Shown: in pieces, positions 6,995 to 16,101 of the stretch | How positions within the stretch are numbered: position 1 is the first letter of the stretch | How the letters are laid out: each line of letters starts with the position of its first letter | Origin: an uncultured Muribaculaceae bacterium | Lineage (GTDB): Bacteria; Bacteroidota; Bacteroidia; Bacteroidales; Muribaculaceae | NCBI GenBank assembly: GCA_944321715.1 | Contig: CALUMJ010000026.1 | Span: 1-38,859 of the forward strand | Length of the DNA stretch: 38,859 bases | Direction: 5' to 3' | Program-made: the position numbers and the translations under genes | Notes under the pieces: model-generated | What the model saw: only the letters and a program-made list of their open reading frames with translations | The model's database searches: none | Told to the model about the DNA's origin: nothing

Positions 6995-8457
6995 TAACGG
7001 CAGAAAACTTTTTGTTGATTGGCTCTATACTGGTGTTCATAAGTATAGTGATAAGCAAGGCAAGTTCACGGTTTGGCATTCCGGTCCTGCTCCTTTTCTT
7101 GCTTATAGGTATGCTTTTTGGCAGTGACGGGCTTGGAATACAATTTCACAGTGCATCAGACGCCCAGTTCATAGGCATGATGGCGTTGAGTGTCATTTTG
7201 TTTTCGGGCGGAATGGATACCAAGTTGTCGGAGGTGAAACCCGTGATGGCACAAGGCGTGTTGTTATCGACTGTGGGTGTGCTGTTGACGACAGTCCTGA
7301 CAGGAGTTTTTATCTTCTTTATATCAGGTTGGGAGAGTACGAATGTGCAACTCGGTTTGCTCACGTCGATGCTGCTTGCTGCAACAATGTCATCGACCGA
7401 TTCGGCATCGGTATTTAACTTGTTGAGGTCGCAGAATATGAACTTGAAGTATAACTTGCGCCCGATGCTTGAATTGGAGAGTGGAAGTAACGACCCGATG
7501 GCCTACATGCTGACGATTGTGCTTATAGAAATTGTCGGCAGCGGCAGCGATTGGAGTCTGGCTGTCGTGGCACGCGACCTCGGATTGCAGTTCCTTTTCG
7601 GAGGGGTTATAGGATATGCCGCCGGGAAATTCGGTGTATGGCTTATTAATAAAGTCAATTTGTCGAACTCGTCGCTTTATCCCATATTATTGCTAAGCAT
7701 GGTGTTTATCACATTTACCATCACCGACATGGTGAAGGGCAATGGGTATCTCGCAGTGTATATTGCTGGCGTGGTGGCAGGGAATGCAAGGCTTGTAAAC
7801 CGCAAGGAAATCAATACGTTTATGAATGGACTCACATGGTTGGTGCAAATAGTGATGTTCCTTTCGCTTGGCTTGCTTGTGAATCCGCACGAAATGCTTG
7901 GAATGGCTGGCAGTGCGTTACTGATAGGAGTGTTCATGATAATAGTGGCTCGTCCATTGAGCGTGTTTGCATGTTTGCTGCCATTTCGCAAGATGAGTGG
8001 CAAGGCTCGCATATTTGTGTCGTGGGTTGGGCTGCGTGGTGCCGTGCCAATCATTTTTGCCACGTATCCTGTGGTTGCTAACATAGAAGGTGCGGATAGC
8101 ATATTCAACATTGTGTTTTTTATTACATTGCTGTCGTTGTTGCTGCAAGGTATGACAATTTCGACGATGGCCCGGTGGCTTGGACTTGATTTGCCGTTGC
8201 AACGAGAAGGCAATGAATTCGGTGTGGAGATTCCCGAGGAGATTGATACTCAACTGTATGACAAAACGCTCACAGCCGAGGATTTGAAAATCGGCAACCG
8301 ATTAGCCGATATGAATTTGCCCACAGGTACGCTCGTTATGCTTGTCAAGCGTGGTAACGAATTTATGATACCCAATGGGCAGCTCGAACTCCATGTGGGT
8401 GATAAATTGCTTCTAATAGCAGAGAATCGGAAACAGGAAGTCGCCAAGCAAGAGTAA
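6991..8457 (+). CDS. Potassium/proton antiporter, NhaP2/CvrA type
   Basis: A 488-residue inner-membrane CPA1-family exchanger. The start at 6991 makes an ATGA overlap with the previous gene and gives the family N-terminus MITAENFLLIGSILVF; the frame is open further upstream but that stretch is not family-like. About a dozen hydrophobic segments span residues 5-400. The unwound-helix motif SSTDSAS (134-140) and the ion-binding ND pair N167-D168 in ESGSNDPMAY are present; ND is typical of electroneutral exchangers. Residues about 405-485 (LKIGNRLADMNLPTGTLVML and onward) form a TrkA-C/RCK_C domain, a likely ligand sensor. It probably exports K+ or Na+ in exchange for H+ to balance pH and volume. 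Cation selectivity is inferred from family naming only. Confidence 0.9.
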   Translation: MITAENFLLIGSILVFISIVISKASSRFGIPVLLLFLLIGMLFGSDGLGIQFHSASDAQFIGMMALSVILFSGGMDTKLSEVKPVMAQGVLLSTVGVLLTTVLTGVFIFFISGWESTNVQLGLLTSMLLAATMSSTDSASVFNLLRSQNMNLKYNLRPMLELESGSNDPMAYMLTIVLIEIVGSGSDWSLAVVARDLGLQFLFGGVIGYAAGKFGVWLINKVNLSNSSLYPILLLSMVFITFTITDMVKGNGYLAVYIAGVVAGNARLVNRKEINTFMNGLTWLVQIVMFLSLGLLVNPHEMLGMAGSALLIGVFMIIVARPLSVFACLLPFRKMSGKARIFVSWVGLRGAVPIIFATYPVVANIEGADSIFNIVFFITLLSLLLQGMTISTMARWLGLDLPLQREGNEFGVEIPEEIDTQLYDKTLTAEDLKIGNRLADMNLPTGTLVMLVKRGNEFMIPNGQLELHVGDKLLLIAENRKQEVAKQE

Positions 8458-8553
8458 ACGACAAATTGTGAGGTTTCCATGCTTTGTTTTGGAAAAAGGT
8501 AATGTTGCAGCAAATAAATGTGTGATTATGGCTATGTGTATCGTTTTTTTTCG

Positions 8554-8561
8554 TATTTTTG
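8554..8561 (+). promoter_or_regulatory. Predicted -7 box for serine palmitoyltransferase
   Basis: TATTTTTG is a perfect TAnnTTTG box inside a T-rich run, predicting a start near 8568 and an 85-base leader. No convincing -33 TTTG sits at the usual distance. Confidence 0.5.
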
Positions 8562-8652
8562 CAGCCTGCAATTATGTAATGTCAAAACAAGAAAGTACGA
8601 TTAAAGATTTGCAGATAGTTTATAACGTTAATTAGATAATATTCAATAAACT

Positions 8653-9840
8653 ATGAAGCTATTACAAGCTAAACTCTCTCAATATCAGGAGCCGCAAAAA
8701 GCCAAGGCTTTGGGTATTTATCCTTATTTCCGCATGATTGAGAGTGAGCAGGACACAGAGGTGTATATTGGGGGTAAAAAGGTGTTGATGTTCGGGTCCA
8801 ACAGTTATATGGGCCTCACCAACCACCCCAAGGTGAAAGAAGCTGCAATTGCAGCCATCAAGAAATATGGCACGGGGTGTGCCGGCTCGCCTTTCCTTAA
8901 TGGTACGCTCGATATTCACAAAGAACTCGAAGCCCGTCTTGCTGCTTTTGTGGGGAAAGAAGATGCAATGATATATTCCACCGGCTTTGAGGTTAACTTA
9001 GGCGTAGTGTCGTGCGTGACAGGTCGTGAAGACTATGTGTTGCTCGACGAGCAAGACCATGCCTCGATTATCGAAGGTCGTCGTTTGTCTTTTTCGACGG
9101 CTTATAAATACAAGCATAACGACATGGAGTCGCTCGAAACGCAGTTGCAAAAGTGCGCTCCCGATAAGGTGAAGTTGATTGTAACTGACGGTGTGTTCTC
9201 GATGGAAGGCGATGTTGCCAATTTGCCTGAAATTGTACGTTTGGCCAAGAAGTATGATGCTACTATCATGGTTGACGAAGCTCATGGCATAGGCGTGTTT
9301 GGCAAGCAAGGCCGAGGCACTTGCAACCATTTCGGCGTGAGCGATGATGTTGACCTTATCATGGGAACTTTCAGCAAATCGTTTGCTTCGCTTGGTGGCT
9401 TTATAGCTTGTGACAAGTCGATAACTAACTATCTGCGCCACCACTCACGGTCGTATATTTTCACGGCAAGCATCACACCAGCTTCAACGGCTGCAGCCAA
9501 TGCCGCATTAGATATAATGATTAACGAACCCGAACGCCAGCAGCATTTGTGGGACTTGACCCATTATGCACTTGAGGGATTCCGTTCGATGGGTTGCGAA
9601 ATAGGTAATACTTCGACTCCGATTATCCCGTTGTTCATACGCGATAATAACAAGACGTTTGCAATCACGCGCGACTTGATGAATGAGGGCATATTTGTCA
9701 ATCCTGTTGTTTCTCCTGCAGTGGCTTCGCATGATACTCTTATCCGTTTCAGCCTGATGGCAACGCACACCAAGGAACAAGTAACAATAGCCCTTGAGAA
9801 AATCCACAAAGTTTTCCGTAGCTACGGCTTGGTTGACTGA
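8653..9840 (+). CDS. spt: Serine palmitoyltransferase (alpha-oxoamine synthase)
   Basis: A 395-residue PLP enzyme of the alpha-oxoamine synthase family. It condenses serine with a long-chain acyl-CoA to make 3-ketosphinganine, the first step of sphingolipid synthesis, a hallmark of Bacteroidales membranes. The PLP-binding lysine is K242 in GTFSKSFASLGGF. H136 stacks on the cofactor and D208-E209-A210-H211 contacts the pyridine ring. FGSNSYMGL and GTGCAGSPFLNGT are the substrate-loop signatures. The overall sequence resembles the Bacteroides spt gene more than 2-amino-3-ketobutyrate ligase (kbl) or BioF, the main alternatives. It stands alone between its own promoter and a strong terminator. 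Confidence 0.85.
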   Translation: MKLLQAKLSQYQEPQKAKALGIYPYFRMIESEQDTEVYIGGKKVLMFGSNSYMGLTNHPKVKEAAIAAIKKYGTGCAGSPFLNGTLDIHKELEARLAAFVGKEDAMIYSTGFEVNLGVVSCVTGREDYVLLDEQDHASIIEGRRLSFSTAYKYKHNDMESLETQLQKCAPDKVKLIVTDGVFSMEGDVANLPEIVRLAKKYDATIMVDEAHGIGVFGKQGRGTCNHFGVSDDVDLIMGTFSKSFASLGGFIACDKSITNYLRHHSRSYIFTASITPASTAAANAALDIMINEPERQQHLWDLTHYALEGFRSMGCEIGNTSTPIIPLFIRDNNKTFAITRDLMNEGIFVNPVVSPAVASHDTLIRFSLMATHTKEQVTIALEKIHKVFRSYGLVD

Positions 9841-9857
9841 TATTCTTGAAAAAAGAT

Positions 9858-9898
9858 AAAAAAAAATGAGGTTGCTTTTTGGGCAACCTCATTTTTTT
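9858..9898. terminator. Bidirectional terminator between spt and the phosphoesterase gene
   Basis: ATGAGGTTGC (9866-9875) pairs perfectly with GCAACCTCAT (9883-9892) around a short loop. It has an A run on the left and a T run (9892-9898) on the right, so it can end transcripts from both converging genes. Confidence 0.88.
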
Positions 9899-9911
9899 AG
9901 GTTCGCATTTA

Positions 9912-11747
9912 TTATTTGTTTGTCGTAATGCGCCATACAGTACCCTCGATGAGCGATGTGTAAACATCTCCGTTACTGTCGCGTTCCCAGCCGTTAAATT
10001 CTGAATTGCCAAGTCGGTAGGTGTAAATGACTTGGTGCGTGGTAGCATCTATTGCTACCATTATCCCGCGTCGTGAACCCACGTAGATTGTGCCGTTGGC
10101 TTCAAGAACGATGCAAGGGGCGTGTTCATAGCCCAACCCAGCATCGACATTCCACAGCAGTTTGAATTCATCATTGGTAGTGCTTACGGCAACGATTTGC
10201 CCATCCATTGTTTTTGCATACACTCGTGTGCCGTCTTCCGAAACGCCAAGACTTTCACGATATTTAAAGTCGTTGTTGCGCCACAGTTGGCGGCCAGTCG
10301 TGAGGTCGAAAGCCGTCATATATCTGTCGGGAGCGACAATTATAACCTTGCCATTGGTAATGACAGGAACGCAATTGCCCGGGCTGAACAATGTATTCTT
10401 GCTGCCGTTGTTCCATTTCCATTTTGTAAATCCTGTGGTAGCGTTGAGATTGCGCAGATATGTGTCCCATGCGCCGAACACCACATTTGTTCCATCGGTT
10501 GTTGGTGCTGCTTGGCAATAATTGTTGAGACTGTCGTTCTCCCATAGCAATGATTTTGTGACTGTATTCCATGCTTGGAACTTTTTGTATCCACCTTGCA
10601 ATAGTGTGTCGCCGATAACAATTCCATCGGCCACGTATGGGCCGTCGGCTTGGTACTCGTGTAGCAACTGCCCGGTTTCCTTGTCAAGCCACAACAGCCG
10701 GCAGTCAGAAGTTGGAACAATTACAGCATCGTCAGTAACAGCCGGACGGGAGAATAGCGAAGTGCCAGCTTGGTATTCCCATCGGGTCTTGCCTGTTACT
10801 TTGTCGGTCGCTTTGACATATCCAAGCGAGTTGCCGGTGTATATGTTTTCATTGTCTATGCCGACACGTGTGAATATCGATGCGTTGTCGCGCAGCACGA
10901 GGTCTATTTTCACGTTGTCGGGCAGGCTGTATTCGGTGGTGTCGGCCGATTCGACGGCTGTGAATGTGGTATTGACAGGGTAAGCATACATCAATTGAGG
11001 TTGCTTGCCGAGCTGCTTGTCATAAAGGTGAATTGAGTCGCCTGTCACGTCGAGGATTGAATAGCCGAATGAATCGTTCATCGAGAGTGAACGACATATA
11101 AGTCCGTCAATGCCTCCTGTATTATAATGTTTAAACGTGTGGTAGTGTCCGCAAATGTGGGTTACTACCGGGTAACGTTGTAACAGTGCTACATAGTCGG
11201 CATAATTGTCAAGGTCGGGATTGATAGGGTAGTGGCAGATGCTCAGAACTTTTTTATTTGTAGCAGATGTGCGTTCCGACAGTGTGGTATCTAACCATAT
11301 CAAATCTTCCTGCTTTATGTGTCCGTCGCCCATTTTCATGTAAGGACCGCAATTGACACCGACAATGATTAGGCTATCGGTTTCGGTGACAAATCTGTCG
11401 GATTTCCACAAGTCGATGAATGTTTTTCCTGCACTTTGACTCCAGTTGTTTTCGTGGTTGCCTGGGATTGTAAAGGTAGGCTTGGTTATCTGGTCAATGA
11501 TGGCTTTTACATTGTGCAATTCTGCATCACTGCCTTCGTTTGTGATGTCGCCCGAAACGATAACCAATGATACGTCGCTTTTATTGATTTCTTCCACGGC
11601 AAGCCGCAGTTGTTGTTCATTGGTGTTGCCAGGCGACACATGCGTGTCAGATACGATTGCAAACCTTTCGGCAAATACATTCAAGGGCAATATGGTGAAT
11701 GCCAAAATGCCCGCAATAATTGTAAGTAGATTCTTTAATGGTTTCAT
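9912..11747 (-). CDS. Secreted metallophosphoesterase fused to a PQQ-type beta-propeller
   Basis: A 611-residue two-domain protein. Residues 1-26 are a signal peptide, so it acts in the periplasm or at the cell surface. Residues 27-240 are a calcineurin-like phosphoesterase with a complete metal-binding set: D34-x-H36, G66-D67, N97-H98-E99, H172 in CHYP, and G200-H201-Y-H203. From about residue 285 to the end are WD40/PQQ-like propeller blades such as GKTRWEYQAG and GRQLWRN, with recurrent W and G positions. The substrate is unknown; the propeller may bind a glycan, lipid or protein partner. The gene begins 23 bases after the purF-like stop, so the two are probably co-transcribed. It ends at the shared terminator. 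Confidence 0.85.
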   Translation of the reverse strand: MKPLKNLLTIIAGILAFTILPLNVFAERFAIVSDTHVSPGNTNEQQLRLAVEEINKSDVSLVIVSGDITNEGSDAELHNVKAIIDQITKPTFTIPGNHENNWSQSAGKTFIDLWKSDRFVTETDSLIIVGVNCGPYMKMGDGHIKQEDLIWLDTTLSERTSATNKKVLSICHYPINPDLDNYADYVALLQRYPVVTHICGHYHTFKHYNTGGIDGLICRSLSMNDSFGYSILDVTGDSIHLYDKQLGKQPQLMYAYPVNTTFTAVESADTTEYSLPDNVKIDLVLRDNASIFTRVGIDNENIYTGNSLGYVKATDKVTGKTRWEYQAGTSLFSRPAVTDDAVIVPTSDCRLLWLDKETGQLLHEYQADGPYVADGIVIGDTLLQGGYKKFQAWNTVTKSLLWENDSLNNYCQAAPTTDGTNVVFGAWDTYLRNLNATTGFTKWKWNNGSKNTLFSPGNCVPVITNGKVIIVAPDRYMTAFDLTTGRQLWRNNDFKYRESLGVSEDGTRVYAKTMDGQIVAVSTTNDEFKLLWNVDAGLGYEHAPCIVLEANGTIYVGSRRGIMVAIDATTHQVIYTYRLGNSEFNGWERDSNGDVYTSLIEGTVWRITTNK

Positions 11748-11770
11748 GGAATATTTTTAGTGTATAGATG

Positions 11771-13654
11771 TTAGTTTCTTCGGTCGGGATTACCTTCATA
11801 GTAATTAATGTATGCCAGATTTACCATGCGGTTTCCGCCTGGGGTGGGGTAATTGCCCGAGAAGTACCAGTCGCCTGGATGGTTTGGTATCGATTTGTGC
11901 AAACCGTCGAGTGTCTGGTATATTATTTTCACTTCGGCTTTAGTGCCGGCAGGTACAAGCATCTCGGCAATTTCATTGGAGATTTCCTCGTCGGTGAAAG
12001 GTGCGTAAATCTCATTAACGTAATTGACTACTTGTTCTTTGGGCAGTTTTTCTTGTGCTTTGCATTTTTCATATACGCTGTCTATGATATTTTGCATTCC
12101 ACGCTTTTTCAATAGCCTCATTGCTGCACGGAAAGCCGCAAACTCGCCCATGCGCGACATGTCGATGCCGTAGTAGTCGGGATAACGCACTTGTGGCGAC
12201 GACGACACGATTATTATGCGCCGTGGGTGCAAACGGTCAAGTATGCCTATGATTGACTGCTTGAGCGTAGTGCCGCGCACAATACTGTCGTCAATTACTA
12301 CAAGGTTGTCGATGCCCGGATTTACTTGCCCGTATGTGACATCATATACATGTGCTGCAAGGTCGTCGCGAGTGTCGCCTTCGGTGATGAACGTTCGCAA
12401 TTTTATGTCTTTTATGGCGATTTTCTCGCACCGTAAATGACGGTGGCTCAGCAGGTCGAGAATCTTCTCGTTATAATCGGGTGTGTTAGGGTCGATTTTT
12501 GATATTTCTTCTGCCACTTGCTTTTTGAGGAAGAGTTCCATCCCCTCCATGAGGCCTATGTATGCAACCTCGGCAGTGTTCGGGATAAATGAGAATACTG
12601 TGTTTTTGAGGTCGTTGTCGATGGCTTTTAATATGGCTTGGGCAATTTCCTTGCCCAGGGCTTTGCGTTCGTTGTAAATATCGGCATCGCTTCCTCGCGA
12701 GAAATATATGCGTTCAAACGAGCATCGTTGGTTGCCGCGTTCCCCGAGTATGTCGGTTATGGAAATATCACCTTTCTGGTTCACGATGATTGCCGACCCT
12801 GGTGTCAATTCCTTCACTTGGTCGATGTCGAGGTGCATGGTGGTCTGGATAACGGGGCGTTCTGAAGCTATTACTACTATTTCGTCGTCGTAGTAATAGA
12901 ATGCGGGCCTGATTCCGAGAGGGTCGCGCAACGCAAACATGTCGCCGCTGCCTATTGCCCCGCATATCACAAAGCCACCATCCCATAATTGGGCTGGAGT
13001 GGTGATTATATTGGGTATTGAGATATTGGCTTCGATTTTATTGGTTAGGTTGCGCCCATCATATCCCATTTCACGAAATTGCCGGTATAGGCGTTGGTGT
13101 TCGTCATCGAGGCGGCTGCCGAGTTGTTCCAGAATAAGCACTGTGTCGGCATATATCTTAGGGTGTTGTCCTTCGCTGACAATCGAGTTGAATATCTCGT
13201 CAACGTTTGTCATGTTGAAATTGCCACACAGCAGCAAGTTGCGTGCGCGCCAGTTGTTACGTCTTAAAAAAGGGTGTACGTATGATATGCCCGATTTCCC
13301 AGTTGTACTGTATCGCAGATGACCCATGTATATGTCGCCTACGAATGGGAGGTCTTCCTCATTGGAAATTGTAGCTTTTGAATGGCCGACAACATCTTTG
13401 ACGTTGTCAAAGATTTCTTGGATTGCCGAAGCCCCCAAAGCTCTTTCCCTGAATATATACTCGTTGCCAGGGGCTGAAGACAATTTTATGCATCCCAGCC
13501 CGGCACCTTCTTGTCCACGGTTGTGCTGCTTCTCCATCAGGAGATACAGTTTGTTTAATCCATAGAAGTATGTGCCATACTTCTCTTTGTAATAACTTAA
13601 TGGCTTGCGCAAACGAATCATTGCGACGCCACATTCGTGCTTTAATGTTTCCAT
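11771..13654 (-). CDS. Divergent PurF-like amidophosphoribosyltransferase
   Basis: A 627-residue protein with an N-terminal class II glutamine amidotransferase domain and a C-terminal phosphoribosyltransferase domain. The nucleophile would be C8 in HECGVAM, exposed after loss of a 7-residue leader. RGQEGAG, GHLRYSTTG (111-119) and GNFNMT are the glutaminase signatures. The PRPP loop VVIDDSIVRGTT is at 452-463. It is more than 100 residues longer than ordinary PurF. Insertions lie near 160-230 and 375-445, the catalytic VPDSG segment reads IPNTA (357-361), and the usual flexible-loop sequence is not recognisable. Of the iron-sulfur cysteines only C311 seems kept. Bacteroidales relatives with this shape are annotated as PurF, but a standard copy may exist elsewhere in the genome. 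Function is likely purine synthesis or a related amidotransfer. Confidence 0.8.
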   Translation of the reverse strand: METLKHECGVAMIRLRKPLSYYKEKYGTYFYGLNKLYLLMEKQHNRGQEGAGLGCIKLSSAPGNEYIFRERALGASAIQEIFDNVKDVVGHSKATISNEEDLPFVGDIYMGHLRYSTTGKSGISYVHPFLRRNNWRARNLLLCGNFNMTNVDEIFNSIVSEGQHPKIYADTVLILEQLGSRLDDEHQRLYRQFREMGYDGRNLTNKIEANISIPNIITTPAQLWDGGFVICGAIGSGDMFALRDPLGIRPAFYYYDDEIVVIASERPVIQTTMHLDIDQVKELTPGSAIIVNQKGDISITDILGERGNQRCSFERIYFSRGSDADIYNERKALGKEIAQAILKAIDNDLKNTVFSFIPNTAEVAYIGLMEGMELFLKKQVAEEISKIDPNTPDYNEKILDLLSHRHLRCEKIAIKDIKLRTFITEGDTRDDLAAHVYDVTYGQVNPGIDNLVVIDDSIVRGTTLKQSIIGILDRLHPRRIIIVSSSPQVRYPDYYGIDMSRMGEFAAFRAAMRLLKKRGMQNIIDSVYEKCKAQEKLPKEQVVNYVNEIYAPFTDEEISNEIAEMLVPAGTKAEVKIIYQTLDGLHKSIPNHPGDWYFSGNYPTPGGNRMVNLAYINYYEGNPDRRN

Positions 13655-13658
13655 GGTG

Positions 13659-13666
13659 CAAAACTA
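13659..13666 (-). promoter_or_regulatory. -7-like box immediately upstream of the purF-like ATG
   Basis: Minus-strand TAGTTTTG fits TAnnTTTG, but only 4 bases separate it from the ATG. A transcript from it would begin at or beside the start codon, so it would be leaderless. No clear -33 box is seen. It may be chance. Confidence 0.3.
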
Positions 13667-13682
13667 CGAAAAAAGTGCCGAA

Positions 13683-13740
13683 AAACAGGTATAAAATTAT
13701 TGCTCTCTGCTAAGAGCCTGTTTAAATTTTACCATGAATT
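13683..13740. repeat. Hairpin-forming repeat, copy A
   Basis: AAACAGG (13683-13689) pairs with CCTGTTT (13717-13723), enclosing GCTCT/AGAGC (13702-13706/13712-13716). The right part (13711-13740), read on the minus strand, is nearly identical to 35884-35913: both contain TAAAATTTAA[A/G]CAGGCTC. It looks like an end of a small mobile element or a shared structural repeat. The rest of the 299-base gap 13655-13953 holds the mutB terminator and nothing else convincing. Confidence 0.45.
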
Positions 13741-13878
13741 ATATTTAAGCGGACCCGACAATAGAATGAAAGCGTCAGAAAAGACACTCAAAACATGAAC
13801 AAAGAATTTTCATATAAATTTTTCCGTAAAAAATCAAAACAGTTTATAATGACCGATTTGGGCTTAAAGCACTTGAAT

Positions 13879-13910
13879 AAAAAAGAGCTGCCCCACAATT
13901 GGAGCAGCTC
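13879..13910 (-). terminator. Terminator of the mutAB operon
   Basis: GAGCTGC (13885-13891) and GCAGCTC (13904-13910) form a 7-bp stem. On the minus strand it is followed by six T residues (complement of 13879-13884). It lies 44 bases beyond the mutB stop. Confidence 0.8.
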
Positions 13911-13953
13911 ATACAATTAAAAAATGATGAAAATGAATGATGGATGAGAATGA

Positions 13954-16092
13954 TTATTCTTCGTTACCGTTGAGAATTTCCATTATGCTGCATGCAGCCT
14001 TGGTAATAGAGCTGCCAGGCCCGAAGATTGCAGCTACACCGGCTTTGTAAAGGAAGTCGTAGTCTTGTACAGGGATGACACCACCTGCGATAATGATGAT
14101 GTCTTCACGCCCAAGTTTCTTGAGCTCTTCAATTACTTGCGGAATCAGTGTCTTGTGGCCAGCTGCGAGCGACGAAACGCCCAATACATGCACATCGTTT
14201 TCGACGGCTTGGCGAGCTGCTTCGGCCGGAGTCTGGAAGAGTGGCCCCATGTCAACGTCAAATCCACAGTCGGCATAGCCTGTTGCTACAACCTTTGCGC
14301 CACGGTCGTGACCGTCCTGACCCATCTTGGCAATCATAATGCGAGGTTGGCGACCTTCTTTCTTGGCAAATTCAGCGGTCATCTGTTTTGCTTTCTCAAA
14401 GTAAGGGTCGTTCTTGGTTTCTGCTGAGTACACGCCTGAAATAGTTTTAATTACTGCTTTATAACGGCCAACGACTTTCTCGCAGGCATCGGATATTTCG
14501 CCGAGCGAAGCACGGACAGCTGCTGCCTTCACGGCCAAATCGAGCAAGTTGCCTTCGCCTGTCTTGACACATTCTGTGATGTCGTCGAGAGCTTTTTGTA
14601 CGGCTTTTTCGTCACGGTTTGCCTTGAGTGCTTCGAGGCGTTCGATTTGCTCCTTGCGTACTTCGGTGTTATCGATTTCAAGAATGTCGATTGGGGCTTC
14701 TTTTTCCAAACGATATTTGTTCACGCCCACGATAGTCTGGTTGCCCGAGTCGATGCGTGCTTGTGTGCGAGCGGCGGCTTCCTCGATGCGCATTTTAGGA
14801 ATGCCAGTTTCGATGGCTTTTGCCATTCCGCCAAGTTTCTCGATTTCTTGGATATGTTCCCAAGCCTTGTGCGCGATTTCGTCGGTAAGGGCTTCTACAT
14901 AGTAAGAACCTGCCCACGGGTCTATTTCCTTGGTTATGTAGGTTTCTTCCTGAATGTAGATTTGAGTATTGCGGGCAATACGTGCCGAGAAGTCGGTTGG
15001 CAATGCGATGGCTTCGTCGAGGGCGTTAGTGTGGAGCGACTGGGTGTGGCCCAATGCAGCACCCATAGCCTCGATGCAAGTGCGTCCAACATTGTTATAC
15101 GGGTCTTGCTCGGTAAGCGACCATCCCGAAGTCTGGCAGTGTGTGCGCAGGGCAAGTGATTTCGGGTTGGTCGGGCCAAATTCTTTAACAATCTTGGCCC
15201 AGAGCATGCGTGCTGCCCTCATCTTGGCAATTTCCATGAAGAAGTTCATGCCGATTGCCCAAAAGAACGACAGGCGAGGTGCGAATGCATCGATTGACAT
15301 GCCTGCATTGATGCCGGCACGTATGTATTCAAGACCGTCGGCAAGAGTGTAGGCGAGCTCGATGTCGGCAGTAGCACCGGCTTCCTGCATGTGGTAGCCC
15401 GAAATTGAAATCGAGTTGAACTTTGGCATATTTTGCGAAGTGTACTCGAATATATCTGCGATAATCTTCATCGAGAATTTCGGTGGATAGATATATGTGT
15501 TGCGCACCATGAATTCCTTGAGAATATCGTTTTGGATAGTACCTGCCATCTCTTCGAGTTTTGCGCCCTGTTCAAGCCCGGCGTTGATGTAGAATGCCAA
15601 GATGGGCAATACAGCACCGTTCATGGTCATCGACACCGACATTTTGTTCAATGGAATGCCGTCGAAAAGCACTTTCATGTCGTCGAGCGAGCAAATTGAT
15701 ACGCCAGCTTTTCCAACGTCGCCCACTACGCGTGGGTTGTCGGCATTGTAGCCGCGGTGCGTGGGAAGGTCGAATGCAACCGACAGGCCTTTCTGACCCG
15801 AAGCAAGGTTGCGGCGGTAGAATGCGTTTGACTCGGCTGCGGTTGAGAATCCGGCATACTGGCGGATGGTCCATGGACGCAATGCATACATGCAACTGTA
15901 CGGGCCACGCAAGTAGGGAGGAATGCCAGCTACATAATTAAGGTGTTCAAGCCCTTCGAGGTCTTTCTTGGTGTAAATGGGTTTTACAGGGATAAGCTCG
16001 GGGGTAATCCATTTTTCGCCTTCGGCAATTTCGTTGTGTTTAACGTTGAAGGCTTCGTTTGCTATATCTATGTTTTTGAAATTAGGTCTCAT
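13954..16092 (-). CDS. mutB: Methylmalonyl-CoA mutase, large (catalytic) subunit
   Basis: A 712-residue adenosylcobalamin enzyme that interconverts succinyl-CoA and (R)-methylmalonyl-CoA in the succinate-propionate pathway. The TIM-barrel substrate domain has [20 protein letters not shown] and [18 protein letters not shown] near the N-terminus. The C-terminal B12 domain has [12 protein letters not shown] with D593-x-H595-x-x-G598, H595 being the lower axial cobalt ligand, then GVSSLAAGH and IIAGGVIP. Length is normal for the large subunit. It lies 9 bases after mutA and ends at a strong terminator. No epimerase, transcarboxylase or MeaB chaperone gene is in view. Confidence 0.96.
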   Translation of the reverse strand: MRPNFKNIDIANEAFNVKHNEIAEGEKWITPELIPVKPIYTKKDLEGLEHLNYVAGIPPYLRGPYSCMYALRPWTIRQYAGFSTAAESNAFYRRNLASGQKGLSVAFDLPTHRGYNADNPRVVGDVGKAGVSICSLDDMKVLFDGIPLNKMSVSMTMNGAVLPILAFYINAGLEQGAKLEEMAGTIQNDILKEFMVRNTYIYPPKFSMKIIADIFEYTSQNMPKFNSISISGYHMQEAGATADIELAYTLADGLEYIRAGINAGMSIDAFAPRLSFFWAIGMNFFMEIAKMRAARMLWAKIVKEFGPTNPKSLALRTHCQTSGWSLTEQDPYNNVGRTCIEAMGAALGHTQSLHTNALDEAIALPTDFSARIARNTQIYIQEETYITKEIDPWAGSYYVEALTDEIAHKAWEHIQEIEKLGGMAKAIETGIPKMRIEEAAARTQARIDSGNQTIVGVNKYRLEKEAPIDILEIDNTEVRKEQIERLEALKANRDEKAVQKALDDITECVKTGEGNLLDLAVKAAAVRASLGEISDACEKVVGRYKAVIKTISGVYSAETKNDPYFEKAKQMTAEFAKKEGRQPRIMIAKMGQDGHDRGAKVVATGYADCGFDVDMGPLFQTPAEAARQAVENDVHVLGVSSLAAGHKTLIPQVIEELKKLGREDIIIIAGGVIPVQDYDFLYKAGVAAIFGPGSSITKAACSIMEILNGNEE

Positions 16093-16101
16093 GATTGCGT
16101 G

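Noticed and set aside
8461-8500. Possible terminator after the antiporter (TTTCCA/TGGAAA pairing)
   Set aside because: The stem is only 6 bp, A/T rich with a 10-base loop, and has no T run after it.
13795-13920. 41-codon plus-strand frame starting MNKEFSYKFFRKK
   Set aside because: It overlaps the mutAB terminator, lacks a promoter and resembles no known protein. It could be a relic of an element linked to the nearby repeat, but nothing supports a gene.
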